In this document: positions 49,840-58,568 of the stretch, piece after piece
How positions within the stretch are numbered: position 1 is the first letter of the stretch
Layout of the letters: the number at the start of each line of letters is the position of its first letter
Assembly: GCF_918741275.1 (NCBI RefSeq)
Contig: NZ_CAKKNA010000002.1
Location: 1-64,000, forward strand
DNA length: 64,000 nucleotides
DNA from: Bacillus sp. CECT 9360
GTDB lineage: Bacteria; Bacillota; Bacilli; Bacillales; DSM-1321
Direction of reading: 5' to 3'
Translations under genes and position numbers: made by a program
The notes under the pieces: model-generated
Seen by the model: the letters and a program-made list of their open reading frames with translations, nothing else
What the model was told of the DNA's origin: nothing
The model's database searches: none

Positions 49840-51099
49840 ATGAAAAGGTGGATATTTAGCATTGTCACACTTGTACTCATCATTTCGTCTCTGTCGGTCG
49901 CATTGGCAAATGAACAGTCTCAAGGGAAGGCAAAAGGAAAGAAAAAATTCGAATTGGGTGTTGAAGTGCTGCTTGATGAACAGAGCGATCTCATTAAGGG
50001 AAAACGAGTTGGCTTAATAACTAATCCGACCGGTGTCGACCAAGAGCTGAACAGCATCGTAGATCTTTTGCATGAGAATCAGGACGTGAACCTGGTAGCT
50101 TTGTACGGTCCTGAGCATGGTGTCCGCGGAAGTGCCCAAGCTGGGGAATATGTTCCATTTTATACAGATGAGGAAACAGGACTGCCGGTATACAGTTTAT
50201 ACGGCCCAACGAAAAAACCGACTCCGGAAATGCTTGCGGGAGTCGATGCTCTTGTTTTTGATATTCAAGACGTTGGAACACGTTTCTATACCTATATCTA
50301 TACGATGGCTTATGCTATGGAAGCAGCGAAAGAAAATAACATCCCTTTTATTGTACTTGACAGACCGAACCCGCTTGGCGGTACAGAGGTGGAGGGCCCT
50401 GTACTAGATCCGGCCTATTCTTCCTTTGTAGGAATGTATCCGATTCCAGTGCGCCACGGTATGACTGTCGGTGAATTGGCCAAGTTCTTTAACAAAGAAT
50501 TTGGGATTGGTGCGGATTTGACCGTTGTTGAAATGAATGGATGGAAGAGAAATATGCACTACGATGACACACCTCTCGAATGGGTGCTTCCTTCACCCAA
50601 TATGCCGACATTAGATACAGCATTTGCCTATCCGGGTGCTGCCTTGATTGAAGGAACAAACGTATCTGAAGGAAGAGGCACGGCAAAGCCGTTTGAATTA
50701 CTGGGTGCGCCCTTTATTAACAGCACAGATTTGGCGAATAAACTAAACGAACAGAAGCTCCCGGGAGTGGTGTTTAGAGCGGCAAGCTTTACGCCAACAT
50801 TCTCAAAGCATTCCGGCAAATTATCAAACGGTATACAAATTCATATTGCGGATCGCAATGATTATAAGCCGGTAGAGACCGGATTAACCATCGTAAAGGC
50901 GATTCATGATCTATATCCTAAAGAATTTGCATTCCGCGCCGAAGATAGCCGGGGCATTTCCTTCTTCGACTTACTGATCGGCAATGGTTCGATTAGAGAG
51001 GCCATTGAAGATGGACAAACTGTAGATGAAATCAAGCAGACATGGGAGCCGGGACTAGATCAATTCATAGAAAAGAGAAAACAATATTTGCTCTACTAA
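49840..51099 (+). CDS. namZ: Exo-beta-N-acetylmuramidase NamZ (DUF1343, YbbC-like)
   Basis: The 419-residue exported protein has a signal peptide (1-23, then ANEQSQ) and the DUF1343 domain: GKRVGLITNPTGVDQEL, LVALYGPEHGVRGSAQAGE, LVFDIQDVGTRFYTYIYTM, LDRPNPLGGTEVEGP and ALIEGTNVSEGRGTAKPFE. The B. subtilis orthologue releases terminal MurNAc from peptidoglycan chains and acts together with NagZ and AmiE encoded beside it. GGGAGGGG precedes the ATG. Confidence 0.92.
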   Translation: MKRWIFSIVTLVLIISSLSVALANEQSQGKAKGKKKFELGVEVLLDEQSDLIKGKRVGLITNPTGVDQELNSIVDLLHENQDVNLVALYGPEHGVRGSAQAGEYVPFYTDEETGLPVYSLYGPTKKPTPEMLAGVDALVFDIQDVGTRFYTYIYTMAYAMEAAKENNIPFIVLDRPNPLGGTEVEGPVLDPAYSSFVGMYPIPVRHGMTVGELAKFFNKEFGIGADLTVVEMNGWKRNMHYDDTPLEWVLPSPNMPTLDTAFAYPGAALIEGTNVSEGRGTAKPFELLGAPFINSTDLANKLNEQKLPGVVFRAASFTPTFSKHSGKLSNGIQIHIADRNDYKPVETGLTIVKAIHDLYPKEFAFRAEDSRGISFFDLLIGNGSIREAIEDGQTVDEIKQTWEPGLDQFIEKRKQYLLY

Positions 51100-51167
51100 A
51101 CCAAAAGTGTTCATCTAAGAAGGAATAATCTATAAAAATGTCTTTTTAAGGTGCCAGGCCTCCATTG

Positions 51168-51320
51168 TGAGACGAATTTGCATCCCGGGGTGCTTAAGGA
51201 TGCGGTCTGTACACCGGGAGGGTCGACGATTGAAGCAGTGCTGCCCTGAAGAAAACCAATTTCGAGCCGCCGTACTAACTGCGATGAAGGCATGTACGAG
51301 TAAGACGCTAAAACTAAAGA
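51168..51320 (+). pseudogene. proC-like 3' fragment
   Basis: ETNLHPGVLKDAVCTPGGST and IEAV can be read, followed by a one-base deletion, then EENQFRAAVLTAMKACTSKT in another frame. The DNA closely matches 45264-45415 of proC, but scattered differences show an older copy or a second proC paralogue. All upstream sequence of the gene is missing. Confidence 0.85.
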
Positions 51321-51436
51321 ATAAGGCTAAAAAGAGCATCTCGTTGATCGTTTGAACGAATGCTTTTTTTTTGATGAGAGTCTTTGAGCAGAATAGTAGA
51401 ATTTTTTAGAGGAAAGGATAATATATATAACGGAAC

Positions 51437-51467
51437 AATTATTCCGATAAATTCTCTTGGAATAATT
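51437..51467. promoter_or_regulatory. CymR-like operator before tcyP
   Basis: AATTATTCC, 13 bases, GGAATAATT is a perfect 9-bp inverted repeat. ATTCC and GGAAT arms are features of CymR boxes, which control cystine genes. The palindrome lies in the leader, just before the ribosome site. Confidence 0.55.
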
Positions 51468-51495
51468 ACCATCAAAGTTAAGGAGGAAAAATTGT

Positions 51496-52881
51496 ATGAC
51501 TGGCTTCGTGATTATAAACATTGCAATAATGATCATTCTTTTACTAGTTCTTTGGTTTATGCAAAAGAAGCATGTTTCTTTTACAAAAAGAGTTTTCACA
51601 GCTTTAGGGCTAGGGATACTTTTCGGATTTCTGCTCCAAGTGTTATACGAACCGGAATCAGAAGCAATTGTGAATTCGGTTGATTGGTTCAATATTATCG
51701 GAAGCGGCTATGTGAAGTTCCTGCAGATGATTGTCATGCCACTCGTTTTCATTTCGATTGTGTCTGCTTTTACAAGACTGAAGCTGGCAAGTAATATCGG
51801 CAAAATCAGTGCGCTTATTCTCGGGATTTTAATAGGCACAACGGCTATCGCAGCCGGGCTCGGAATCACTACAGCCTTTGTATTTGATTTAGAGGCGGTG
51901 CAAATCGAAGAAGGCGATGCGGAAACGGCCAGGGCCCAAGAGCTCGAAGAAACGTATGGAACGATTGAAGGAAAAACAATGCCACAGCAAATCGTGGAAT
52001 TAATTCCTGCTAATCCGTTCCTAGACTTTACAGGTGCCCGTCCAACTTCAACAATCTCTGTTGTCATTTTCGCAGCATTTTTAGGAATCGCATATCTTGG
52101 TGTAAAGCGAAAACAGCCGGAGCATGCCGAATTTTTCGCGAAAATCATTGATACGTTATATGCGATCGTTATGAGAGTTGTTACGCTGATCTTGCGCTTA
52201 ACGCCTTATGGTATTCTTGCTATTATGACAAGAACAGTAGCGACAAGTGATTTGGACGCTATCGTCGATTTAGGGAAATTCGTTATTGCTTCTTATGCAG
52301 CGATTATCGTCATGTTCCTGATTCATCTGTTGTTGCTGGCATTTGGGGGATTAAACCCGCTTACGTATGTCAGAAAAGCTTTTCCGGTTCTGTCGTTTGC
52401 GTTTACATCCCGGACAAGTGCGGGCGCTTTGCCGCTTAATGTAAAAACGCAAAAACAGCTTGGAGTCCCCGATGGGATTGCCAACTTTGCCGGCTCTTTC
52501 GGGTTAACAATCGGACAAAATGGCTGCGCAGGCTTATACCCTGCGATGCTCGCGGTAATGATTGCCCCAACTGCGGGTATTGATCCACTTTCACCGTCAT
52601 TCATTGCGACGTTGATTATCGTTGTCGCTATCAGTTCTTTTGGGGTTGCCGGAGTTGGCGGCGGCGCGACATTTGCAGCGCTCATAGTCCTTTCCTCGAT
52701 GAACCTGCCTATCGCACTCGCTGGATTGCTCATTTCAGTAGAGCCATTGATCGATATGGGACGTACCGCTTTAAACGTCAGCGGCAGTATGACCTCAGGT
52801 ATACTGACCAGCCGAGTGGTAAAAGAACTCGATACAGAAACATATAATGACAAATCATTAAAAATTGAAGCTGAAGCATAA
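51496..52881 (+). CDS. tcyP: L-cystine symporter TcyP
   Basis: The 461-residue dicarboxylate/amino acid:cation symporter has about nine helices. Motifs: YVKFLQMIVMPLVFISIVSAF, IPANPFLDFTG, FTSRTSAGALPLNVKTQKQL, GLTIGQNGCAGLYPAMLAVM and AGVGGGATFAALIVLSSMNLP. Sequence and length match TcyP (YhcL) of B. subtilis. It should import cystine as sulfur source and is expected to be under CymR. AAGGAGG precedes the ATG. Confidence 0.93.
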   Translation: MTGFVIINIAIMIILLLVLWFMQKKHVSFTKRVFTALGLGILFGFLLQVLYEPESEAIVNSVDWFNIIGSGYVKFLQMIVMPLVFISIVSAFTRLKLASNIGKISALILGILIGTTAIAAGLGITTAFVFDLEAVQIEEGDAETARAQELEETYGTIEGKTMPQQIVELIPANPFLDFTGARPTSTISVVIFAAFLGIAYLGVKRKQPEHAEFFAKIIDTLYAIVMRVVTLILRLTPYGILAIMTRTVATSDLDAIVDLGKFVIASYAAIIVMFLIHLLLLAFGGLNPLTYVRKAFPVLSFAFTSRTSAGALPLNVKTQKQLGVPDGIANFAGSFGLTIGQNGCAGLYPAMLAVMIAPTAGIDPLSPSFIATLIIVVAISSFGVAGVGGGATFAALIVLSSMNLPIALAGLLISVEPLIDMGRTALNVSGSMTSGILTSRVVKELDTETYNDKSLKIEAEA

Positions 52882-52887
52882 TAAAGA

Positions 52888-52947
52888 ACTCCTGCGAGAC
52901 AGGAGTGGAAAGCCTGCAGACCTTAATTGAGTCTGCGGGCTTTTTTC
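52888..52947 (+). terminator. Double hairpin after tcyP
   Basis: ACTCCTGCGAGACAGGAGT is followed by AGCCTGCAGAC, loop, GTCTGCGGGCT and six T. The second hairpin is a standard terminator. Confidence 0.8.
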
Positions 52948-53020
52948 ATTTATTGAATAATAATACTGGCATGGGTTGATATAACTCTAGCTATTCATGC
53001 GGGGTCTTAAGGGTCTTTTG

Positions 53021-53098
53021 ATTTAAACAAAAAATACCCTCATTTAAACGAAAGTGTGGATGATTTGAACGAAAACTAAATCCATTTAAACGAAAGTT
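53021..53098 (+). repeat. ATTTAAACGAAA array (family 4), exact 21-bp period
   Basis: ATTTAAACAAAA, ATTTAAACGAAA, ATTTGAACGAAA and ATTTAAACGAAA begin at 53021, 53042, 53063 and 53084. The remaining half of each unit varies. It lies between converging genes. Confidence 0.85.
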
Positions 53099-53163
53099 CA
53101 TATTCTCCGCCATGTAGATGCAAGCAATCTGGAAGCTATACTTTAAATTTCTATTTGAGGATT

Positions 53164-53964
53164 TTAACAGCCAAATCTCCTAAATCCACCCTCCGAATGA
53201 ATGACCTGGCCCGTCACCCACTCCGCCTCATCTCCAGCCAAGAAGGAAATAAGACGTGCCGCATCGATAGGCTGGCCGATTCTCCCTAAAGGTGAGCGAG
53301 CAAGGATTTCTTGTTTTAATTCATCGTTCATCCATCCAGTATCCGTGGGGCCAGGGTTTACTGCATTTACGGTTATCCGTTTATTGGCAACAGCTGCGGC
53401 CAATGTATATGTCAACGTTTCAACGGCCCCTTTTGTGATCGCATAGGACAATTCGTTAAACATCGGCTGCAATGATTGTCCTGAGATTATATTAATAATT
53501 CTTCCGCCTGATTCATATGTAAAACTTTTTACAAATTCCGATGAAAGCAGGGTAGTACCCCGGACGTTTATCTCATAATGGGCATCTAAAGTGGTTGGAG
53601 AAAGATTTTCAATATTGTCAATGGTTGAATAACAAGCATTATTCACTAATATATGCGGGTACCCTAGCTTATCCCGAACCATTTTCAAAAGCTTTGTTAT
53701 CTCAGTGGGAGATGATAAGTCAACCTCCGCGCTATCACAGCGGACTCCCAGGTCAAGAATCTGCTGCTTTAGTAATGCTGGTTCATTTTGTTCGACTCCC
53801 CACGAGAATTGCTGATCGTATTTAGTCCAATAAGTAAAGAAAACATCTGCGCCTTGGGCAGCTAATACTTTACAAATGGCCGCACCAATTCCTTTTAGGC
53901 GGCTTGCTCCCGTAACAAAGGCAATTCTACCTTGTAATTTCTTTTCCATTTGTCTGCTAGTCAA
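53164..53964 (-). CDS. Short-chain dehydrogenase/reductase
   Basis: The 266-residue SDR has the cofactor motif VTGASRLKGIGAAIC near residue 20, the structural VNNAC, and catalytic Ser-Tyr-Lys in IISGQSLQPMFNELSYAITK. INVRGTTLLSSEFVKSF and VNAVNPGPTDTGW are conserved. The substrate is unknown; it resembles 3-oxoacyl-ACP reductase-like proteins. I take the TTG at 53964 as start because GAGGAG lies nine bases upstream; the open frame to 54117 runs through a terminator hairpin in the leader. Confidence 0.85.
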   Translation of the reverse strand: MTSRQMEKKLQGRIAFVTGASRLKGIGAAICKVLAAQGADVFFTYWTKYDQQFSWGVEQNEPALLKQQILDLGVRCDSAEVDLSSPTEITKLLKMVRDKLGYPHILVNNACYSTIDNIENLSPTTLDAHYEINVRGTTLLSSEFVKSFTYESGGRIINIISGQSLQPMFNELSYAITKGAVETLTYTLAAAVANKRITVNAVNPGPTDTGWMNDELKQEILARSPLGRIGQPIDAARLISFLAGDEAEWVTGQVIHSEGGFRRFGC

Positions 53965-53997
53965 ATCCGTCATCTCCTCCATTCTTTTTTGACAACA

Positions 53998-54028
53998 AAA
54001 AAACTCTCTAAAACCTAGAGAGCGGATA
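53998..54028 (-). terminator. Terminator hairpin in the SDR leader
   Basis: On the minus strand CGCTCTCTAGGTTTTAGAGAG is followed by seven T residues. This is a complete intrinsic terminator. It lies 25 bases before the ribosome site of the SDR gene, so it would stop transcripts before the gene unless prevented. Confidence 0.8.
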
Positions 54029-54309
54029 GCAGCAAATAAACCATATTCACCAAATGGAAACATGTAATTGGTTGATAAAGAATGGTTTAAAAATGGGCAT
54101 ACTAATCCTATCCTCAAGGTTTATTAAATCTAAAAACCAACAAGAAAAAGGATTAGAACTTCATTTTTAAACATCATTCCTTCCCGATGTAATATATACA
54201 TAATATTCTGAAAATTTATATTTGTCAATTGCCTGGTTAAGAACTTAAGCGGTCAATTGGCTTTCACTTAAAATCAATTTTCCCCGTTCCATATGGGGGC
54301 TGTTCTTAA
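54029..54309. other. Leader and intergenic region
   Basis: The minus strand from 54117 holds a start-codon frame (MRIGLVCPFLNHSLSTN) that runs through the terminator to the SDR. It may be a leader peptide. I find no known riboswitch. No other gene is visible. Confidence 0.35.
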
Positions 54310-54465
54310 TTAAGATTCATCATTATCTTGTTGGTTTAAGTAAAGATTTTCAGTTGTTGCAAAAGTAACGGATTGGAGGCTCATCTCAGGATCGAGATCA
54401 TTTAAAGCTTTTGCTGGTTTATCTTCTGTTTTTTCAATTTTACTAGAGGTTTGTTTTTTCAACAT
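54310..54465 (-). CDS. 51-residue hypothetical peptide
   Basis: The frame begins MLKKQTSSKIEKTEDKPAKA, continues LNDLDPEMSLQSVTFATTEN and ends LYLNQQDNDES. It is a charged N-terminal half and a neutral Ser/Thr-rich second half, with no cysteine and no membrane helix. AAGGAAG precedes the ATG at nine bases. A leader-plus-core layout like that of a peptide precursor can be imagined, but no modification enzyme is encoded nearby. Confidence 0.5.
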   Translation of the reverse strand: MLKKQTSSKIEKTEDKPAKALNDLDPEMSLQSVTFATTENLYLNQQDNDES

Positions 54466-54649
54466 GATTGTCACTTCCTTTTTCAAGCTTGTTTTGTAGG
54501 ATTCACTTAAATCAAAAAGTTTATTCCTGAGGCTAATGGACGTTCACTATTTATAGTAAAATTTTTACAAAAGAAGGAATCTCCAATTGGATATCGTATA
54601 TATTAAGTAGGAAATTAATCGAGTTTTTCTAAAATGAGGTGGAAGAATC

Positions 54650-54844
54650 ATGCTGCAAACAAACTACGAGGAAATGATTGTGATCTTAAAAGAAAAAGGT
54701 GAGGTCGAAATCCCGCTGACTGATTGCGACATGCAGTTTTACATTGAAGACACCTTGGAAAGTTTAGATCTGAAATATCAGAAGCTGATTCCGCCAGTAA
54801 GAAGAGGCGCTGTGAAAACGATGATTATTAAAATTGAGGATTGA
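54650..54844 (+). CDS. 64-residue hypothetical protein
   Basis: A small acidic protein (MLQTNYEEMIVILKEKGEVE to VKTMIIKIED) with mixed helix and strand character. GAGGTGG lies seven bases before the ATG, and a strong terminator follows, which supports expression. Function unknown. Confidence 0.65.
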   Translation: MLQTNYEEMIVILKEKGEVEIPLTDCDMQFYIEDTLESLDLKYQKLIPPVRRGAVKTMIIKIED

Positions 54845-54877
54845 AAAATAATTAAAATAAACAAGTAAGAAGAAAAG

Positions 54878-54920
54878 AAAAGCAGTGGATTTCCTCCCCG
54901 GAAAACATCCACTGCTTTTG
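54878..54920. terminator. Bidirectional terminator between the small gene and ald
   Basis: AAAGCAGTGGAT and ATCCACTGCTTT are perfect complements around a 16-base loop, with A and T runs outside. Confidence 0.88.
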
Positions 54921-54923
54921 TTA

Positions 54924-56057
54924 TTAGGCGTTTATACTCTCGTTATTTAAAGCTTCTTCAACACTCACATATTTGTAGCCTAGATCATTTGCAACAGCTT
55001 CAAAGGTAATCTCACCATTCGCGACGTTAACCCCTTTTGCAAGTGAGGCATTATCAAGAATTGCTTGCGCCGCACCCTTACTTGCGATTTGTAATGCATA
55101 AGGAATGGTTACGTTCGTCAAGGCGATAGTTGATGTTTGTGGAACTGCTCCTGGCATGTTCGCAACCGCATAATGCACGACGCCATGCTTAACATATGTT
55201 GGGTTATCGTGTGTGGTAATCTTGTCAACGGTTTCGAAAATGCCACCCTGGTCAATTGCAACGTCGACAATGACGGATCCAGGAGACATCGACTTTACCA
55301 TTTCCTCGGTAACCAGCTTAGGCGCTTTTGCACCTGGAATTAATACGGCACCGATGACGAGATCCGATTCGGCTACTGCGTGAGCAAGGTTGAATGGATT
55401 TGAAATTAATGTCGTAATTTGATTTCCGAATATGTCATCCAATTGGCGAAGACGGTCAGGGCTTAAGTCGATGATCGTTACATCTGCACCGAGACCAATC
55501 GCTATTTTAGCGGCATTCGTGCCAACAGCACCGCCGCCGATGATTGTTACCTTACCGCGTTTTACGCCAGGCACACCGCTTAGAAGAATTCCTTTTCCGC
55601 CTTTTGGCTTTTCTAGGAATTGGGCGCCGATTTGCGCGCTCATACGGCCGGCAACCTCACTCATCGGTGTTAATAAAGGAAGCGTATTGTTAACTGCAAC
55701 AGTTTCGTAAGCAATTGCCAACACGCCGCTGTCTTTCAAAGCCTGTGTCAATTGAGGATCTGCAGCCAGGTGCAAATATGTGAATAGGATCAATCCTTTT
55801 CTGAAGTATTTATACTCCAGTTGAATCGGTTCCTTCACCTTTAAGATCATATCTGCGCCAGACCAAACGTCGCCAGCGCTTTCAACTATTGATGCGCCAG
55901 CCGCAAGATAGGAATCATTAGCGAAGCTGCTTCCAGCTCCAGCGTCTTTTTCAATATATACTTCATGGCCGGCCTTCACTATAGCTACGACACCAGCAGG
56001 AGTGATCGCGACACGATTTTCGTTATTTTTGATTTCTTTTGGTACACCTATTCTCAT
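54924..56057 (-). CDS. ald: Alanine dehydrogenase
   Basis: The 377-residue enzyme oxidises L-alanine to pyruvate and ammonia with NAD. N-terminal substrate residues appear in [20 protein letters not shown] and [11 protein letters not shown]. The NAD motif is [21 protein letters not shown]. Other motifs are [20 protein letters not shown] and [19 protein letters not shown]. The start at 56057 has GGAGG at eight bases. The activator gene adeR is 146 bases upstream on the same strand. Confidence 0.96.
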   Translation of the reverse strand: MRIGVPKEIKNNENRVAITPAGVVAIVKAGHEVYIEKDAGAGSSFANDSYLAAGASIVESAGDVWSGADMILKVKEPIQLEYKYFRKGLILFTYLHLAADPQLTQALKDSGVLAIAYETVAVNNTLPLLTPMSEVAGRMSAQIGAQFLEKPKGGKGILLSGVPGVKRGKVTIIGGGAVGTNAAKIAIGLGADVTIIDLSPDRLRQLDDIFGNQITTLISNPFNLAHAVAESDLVIGAVLIPGAKAPKLVTEEMVKSMSPGSVIVDVAIDQGGIFETVDKITTHDNPTYVKHGVVHYAVANMPGAVPQTSTIALTNVTIPYALQIASKGAAQAILDNASLAKGVNVANGEITFEAVANDLGYKYVSVEEALNNESINA

Positions 56058-56150
56058 GATATATACCTCCAATAATAATTTCGTCTTTATACAAAATTAT
56101 AACGCTTACATTAATGTTGCTAATTGTGTAAATAAGAAAAGAAAAAAAGA

Positions 56151-56176
56151 AGCGTTTGTGTAATTTCACAAACGCT
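56151..56176. terminator. Terminator between adeR and ald
   Basis: AGCGTTTGTG, loop TAATTT, CACAAACGCT, flanked by an A run on one side and T run on the other. Confidence 0.85.
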
Positions 56177-56203
56177 CCTTTTTTAAAAAAATAACATCAA
56201 GTT

Positions 56204-57457
56204 TCATCTTTTCTTTAAGAATTCCTCATAGTGACTAATTTTAAAGCTTAGAAATAGTGACATTTTCAGCAGGGGATCTTTTAAATTAATTTCACCAATC
56301 TCAGCAATGCGTTTTAAACGGTAGTTCAAAGTATTGACATGTATGTGAAGGTGTTTTGCCGTTTCATTCGGATGACAGTCTTTCTCCAAATAAACCTCCA
56401 ATGTGCTGAGTAAATCTGTTTGGTTTTTGGCATCATAATCTTTTAGCAGCTGAATCGAAGCGTGCTCGGTTTCGGAGTATCGGCTTTCTATTAGTATGTC
56501 CATCGTTTGAAAGATGCCAAGTTGATGATATTGTGTCATGTTCTCCGTGTCAACAGGAAAGGCATGTTTCATTTTCAAAGTAAACAATGCTTCGTGGTAG
56601 CTATGCATTCCTTTAGAGAATATTCGGTAAAGGTTTCCGGATGCTCCTGAGATATCCGTTACTTGAAAGCGTGAACTCATTTGCCTGATAAAATAGGGGA
56701 TGAATCTGCTAATGGATGCTGTGAATCCAGCGGTGCTCTCTGCTCCAACCAATAATATGAGCCGATTCTGATCGGTAGTGAAGAAATATGACTTAATTTT
56801 TTGGGTGGTTGTAAGCATATAGGAGATGTGGCGCTCGACTTCTCTTGTGATCTCGTCTGGAAACTCGAAAACAATTACGGAAAATACAGCAGGGATATGC
56901 AGTGAAAACTGGGTGAGTTTTTCCGTGAGTTCCTGTTCGTCCTGGAAGTGGCCAGTCAATAATTGCCAAAAAAACTCCTGATAGCTTTCTTCTTTTCTTT
57001 TTTTTCGAAGCTGGAGCTGCAGCAGCTGATTTTTGGCTTCTTTGGCAGCAAGCTGTAAGAATACCATATCTTCCTCAGAAAATGGCTTACTGGCCTCAAG
57101 AGCCCAAATGAAACCGAGGACTTCATTGTTTTTTCGGATGGAAATGGCAGCTCTCTTGCCGAGACCAACATCATCGATTGATGGTACCTGAACCGGTTTC
57201 TCATCTTTTAGGAGGGCAGGCAGAATCCCTTCTTTCCAAAGGCTATTGATGACTTTTTCAGGAACCCTTCGCCCGATGATCGTTGAAATCCTCGCTTGAT
57301 CGGTCGTTTCCTCGTGTGTACTGTATGCAAGCAGCCGATGGTTTCCATCCTCAATAGTGACCGGACAGCCCAGCACTGAACTGATTCGGTCCGCAAACTC
57401 CATCAGATCTCCGTAAACACCTTTAAAAATTTCTCGTTTTTTACTGGATTCCTGCAT
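56204..57457 (-). CDS. adeR: PucR/CdaR-family activator (AdeR-like)
   Basis: The 417-residue regulator has an N-terminal ligand-sensing domain (GAF-like; LMEFADRISSVLGCPVTIED, KRAAISIRKNNEVLGFIWAL), a middle GGDEF-like region, and the C-terminal PucR helix-turn-helix (LEVYLEKDCHPNETAKHLHI, HVNTLNYRLKRIAEI). In B. subtilis AdeR lies beside ald and activates it in response to alanine. The same order here supports that role. Confidence 0.88.
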   Translation of the reverse strand: MQESSKKREIFKGVYGDLMEFADRISSVLGCPVTIEDGNHRLLAYSTHEETTDQARISTIIGRRVPEKVINSLWKEGILPALLKDEKPVQVPSIDDVGLGKRAAISIRKNNEVLGFIWALEASKPFSEEDMVFLQLAAKEAKNQLLQLQLRKKRKEESYQEFFWQLLTGHFQDEQELTEKLTQFSLHIPAVFSVIVFEFPDEITREVERHISYMLTTTQKIKSYFFTTDQNRLILLVGAESTAGFTASISRFIPYFIRQMSSRFQVTDISGASGNLYRIFSKGMHSYHEALFTLKMKHAFPVDTENMTQYHQLGIFQTMDILIESRYSETEHASIQLLKDYDAKNQTDLLSTLEVYLEKDCHPNETAKHLHIHVNTLNYRLKRIAEIGEINLKDPLLKMSLFLSFKISHYEEFLKKR

Positions 57458-57507
57458 ATATACAAAATCTCCTCAACTTATTTATTCATATCTTAACAAA
57501 GAAGAGT

Positions 57508-57546
57508 GGCAGGTACCATCCGCAAAATGGATGTTACCTGCCACCT
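57508..57546. terminator. Long hairpin after the pit gene
   Basis: GTGGCAGGTACCATCC pairs with GGATGTTACCTGCCAC with one mismatch around a 7-base loop. The U run is weak on the pit side. Confidence 0.6.
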
Positions 57547-57554
57547 CTACTTAG

Positions 57555-58553
57555 TTAGAAGAAAAAATTTAATATAAAATAAATAAGAGCTGCCAAAGTA
57601 CCTGAGATTGGCAGTGTAATAAACCACGTAATAATCATACGCTTGGCAGTACCCCATTTAACACCCTTTACCCGATGGGCGGAGCCAACACCAAGGATGG
57701 AGGAAGAGATAACGTGTGTTGTGCTTACTGGCAAGTGGATTAATGTTGCTCCAAAGATGATAGATGCACCGGTCAAGTCAGCTGCCACTCCGTTTACCGG
57801 GCGGATTTTCATAATTCCGCCGCCCACTGTCTTAATGATTTTCCAACCGCCGACTGAAGTACCAAGGCCCATGGCCAGGGCACAAGAGAATTGAACCCAA
57901 AGTGGTATATCAGCATTATCGAGCTGGCCGTTTGCTATCAAGGCCATTACGATGATTCCCATAGCTTTCTGAGCATCGTTCGTACCGTGGGTGTATGCCT
58001 GTAGGGCTGCGGTACCTATTTGGACATAACGGAAACGCTTATTGGTTTTTGTCAGGTTATTATTTTTAAATATGACTTTAAAAATGCTGTAAACCAGGAA
58101 ACCAACTCCAAATGCCAACAATGGAGAGATAATCAAGGCTTGAAGAATCTTGAGAAAACCGCCCCATTCCAATACGCCAAAACCGGCAGCCCCAATTGCT
58201 GCGCCTGCTATTGAACCAATGAGTGCATGAGAGGAACTGCTCGGTATTCCGTAATACCAAGTAATTAAGTTCCAGGCAATCGCCGCAAGCAGCGCTGCAA
58301 GAATAACAAGAGATCCGTTCGGCAAAGTGAACGGGTCTACAATATCTTTCGTAATCGTTTTGGCAACCCCTGTAAAAGTCATCGCACCAACAAAATTCAT
58401 TGTTGCAGCGAGAAAGATCGCATGCCTTGGTTTTAAGGCCTTAGTAGAAACGGAAGTAGCGATGGCATTTGCCGTATCATGGAATCCGTTAATAAAGTCA
58501 AATGCGAGAGCCATGATCACAATCAGTATAGTTAAGATAAATAAAGTATCCAT
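57555..58553 (-). CDS. pit: Low-affinity inorganic phosphate transporter (Pit)
   Basis: The 332-residue permease has about ten helices and the duplicated PiT signature: FDFINGFHDTANAIATSVST near the start and THGTNDAQKAMGII in the second half. It uses the proton or metal-phosphate gradient. The DUF47 gene is 15 bases upstream in the same operon, the usual Bacillus arrangement. Confidence 0.94.
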   Translation of the reverse strand: MDTLFILTILIVIMALAFDFINGFHDTANAIATSVSTKALKPRHAIFLAATMNFVGAMTFTGVAKTITKDIVDPFTLPNGSLVILAALLAAIAWNLITWYYGIPSSSSHALIGSIAGAAIGAAGFGVLEWGGFLKILQALIISPLLAFGVGFLVYSIFKVIFKNNNLTKTNKRFRYVQIGTAALQAYTHGTNDAQKAMGIIVMALIANGQLDNADIPLWVQFSCALAMGLGTSVGGWKIIKTVGGGIMKIRPVNGVAADLTGASIIFGATLIHLPVSTTHVISSSILGVGSAHRVKGVKWGTAKRMIITWFITLPISGTLAALIYFILNFFF

Positions 58554-58568
58554 GTTTTAAAGGACTCC

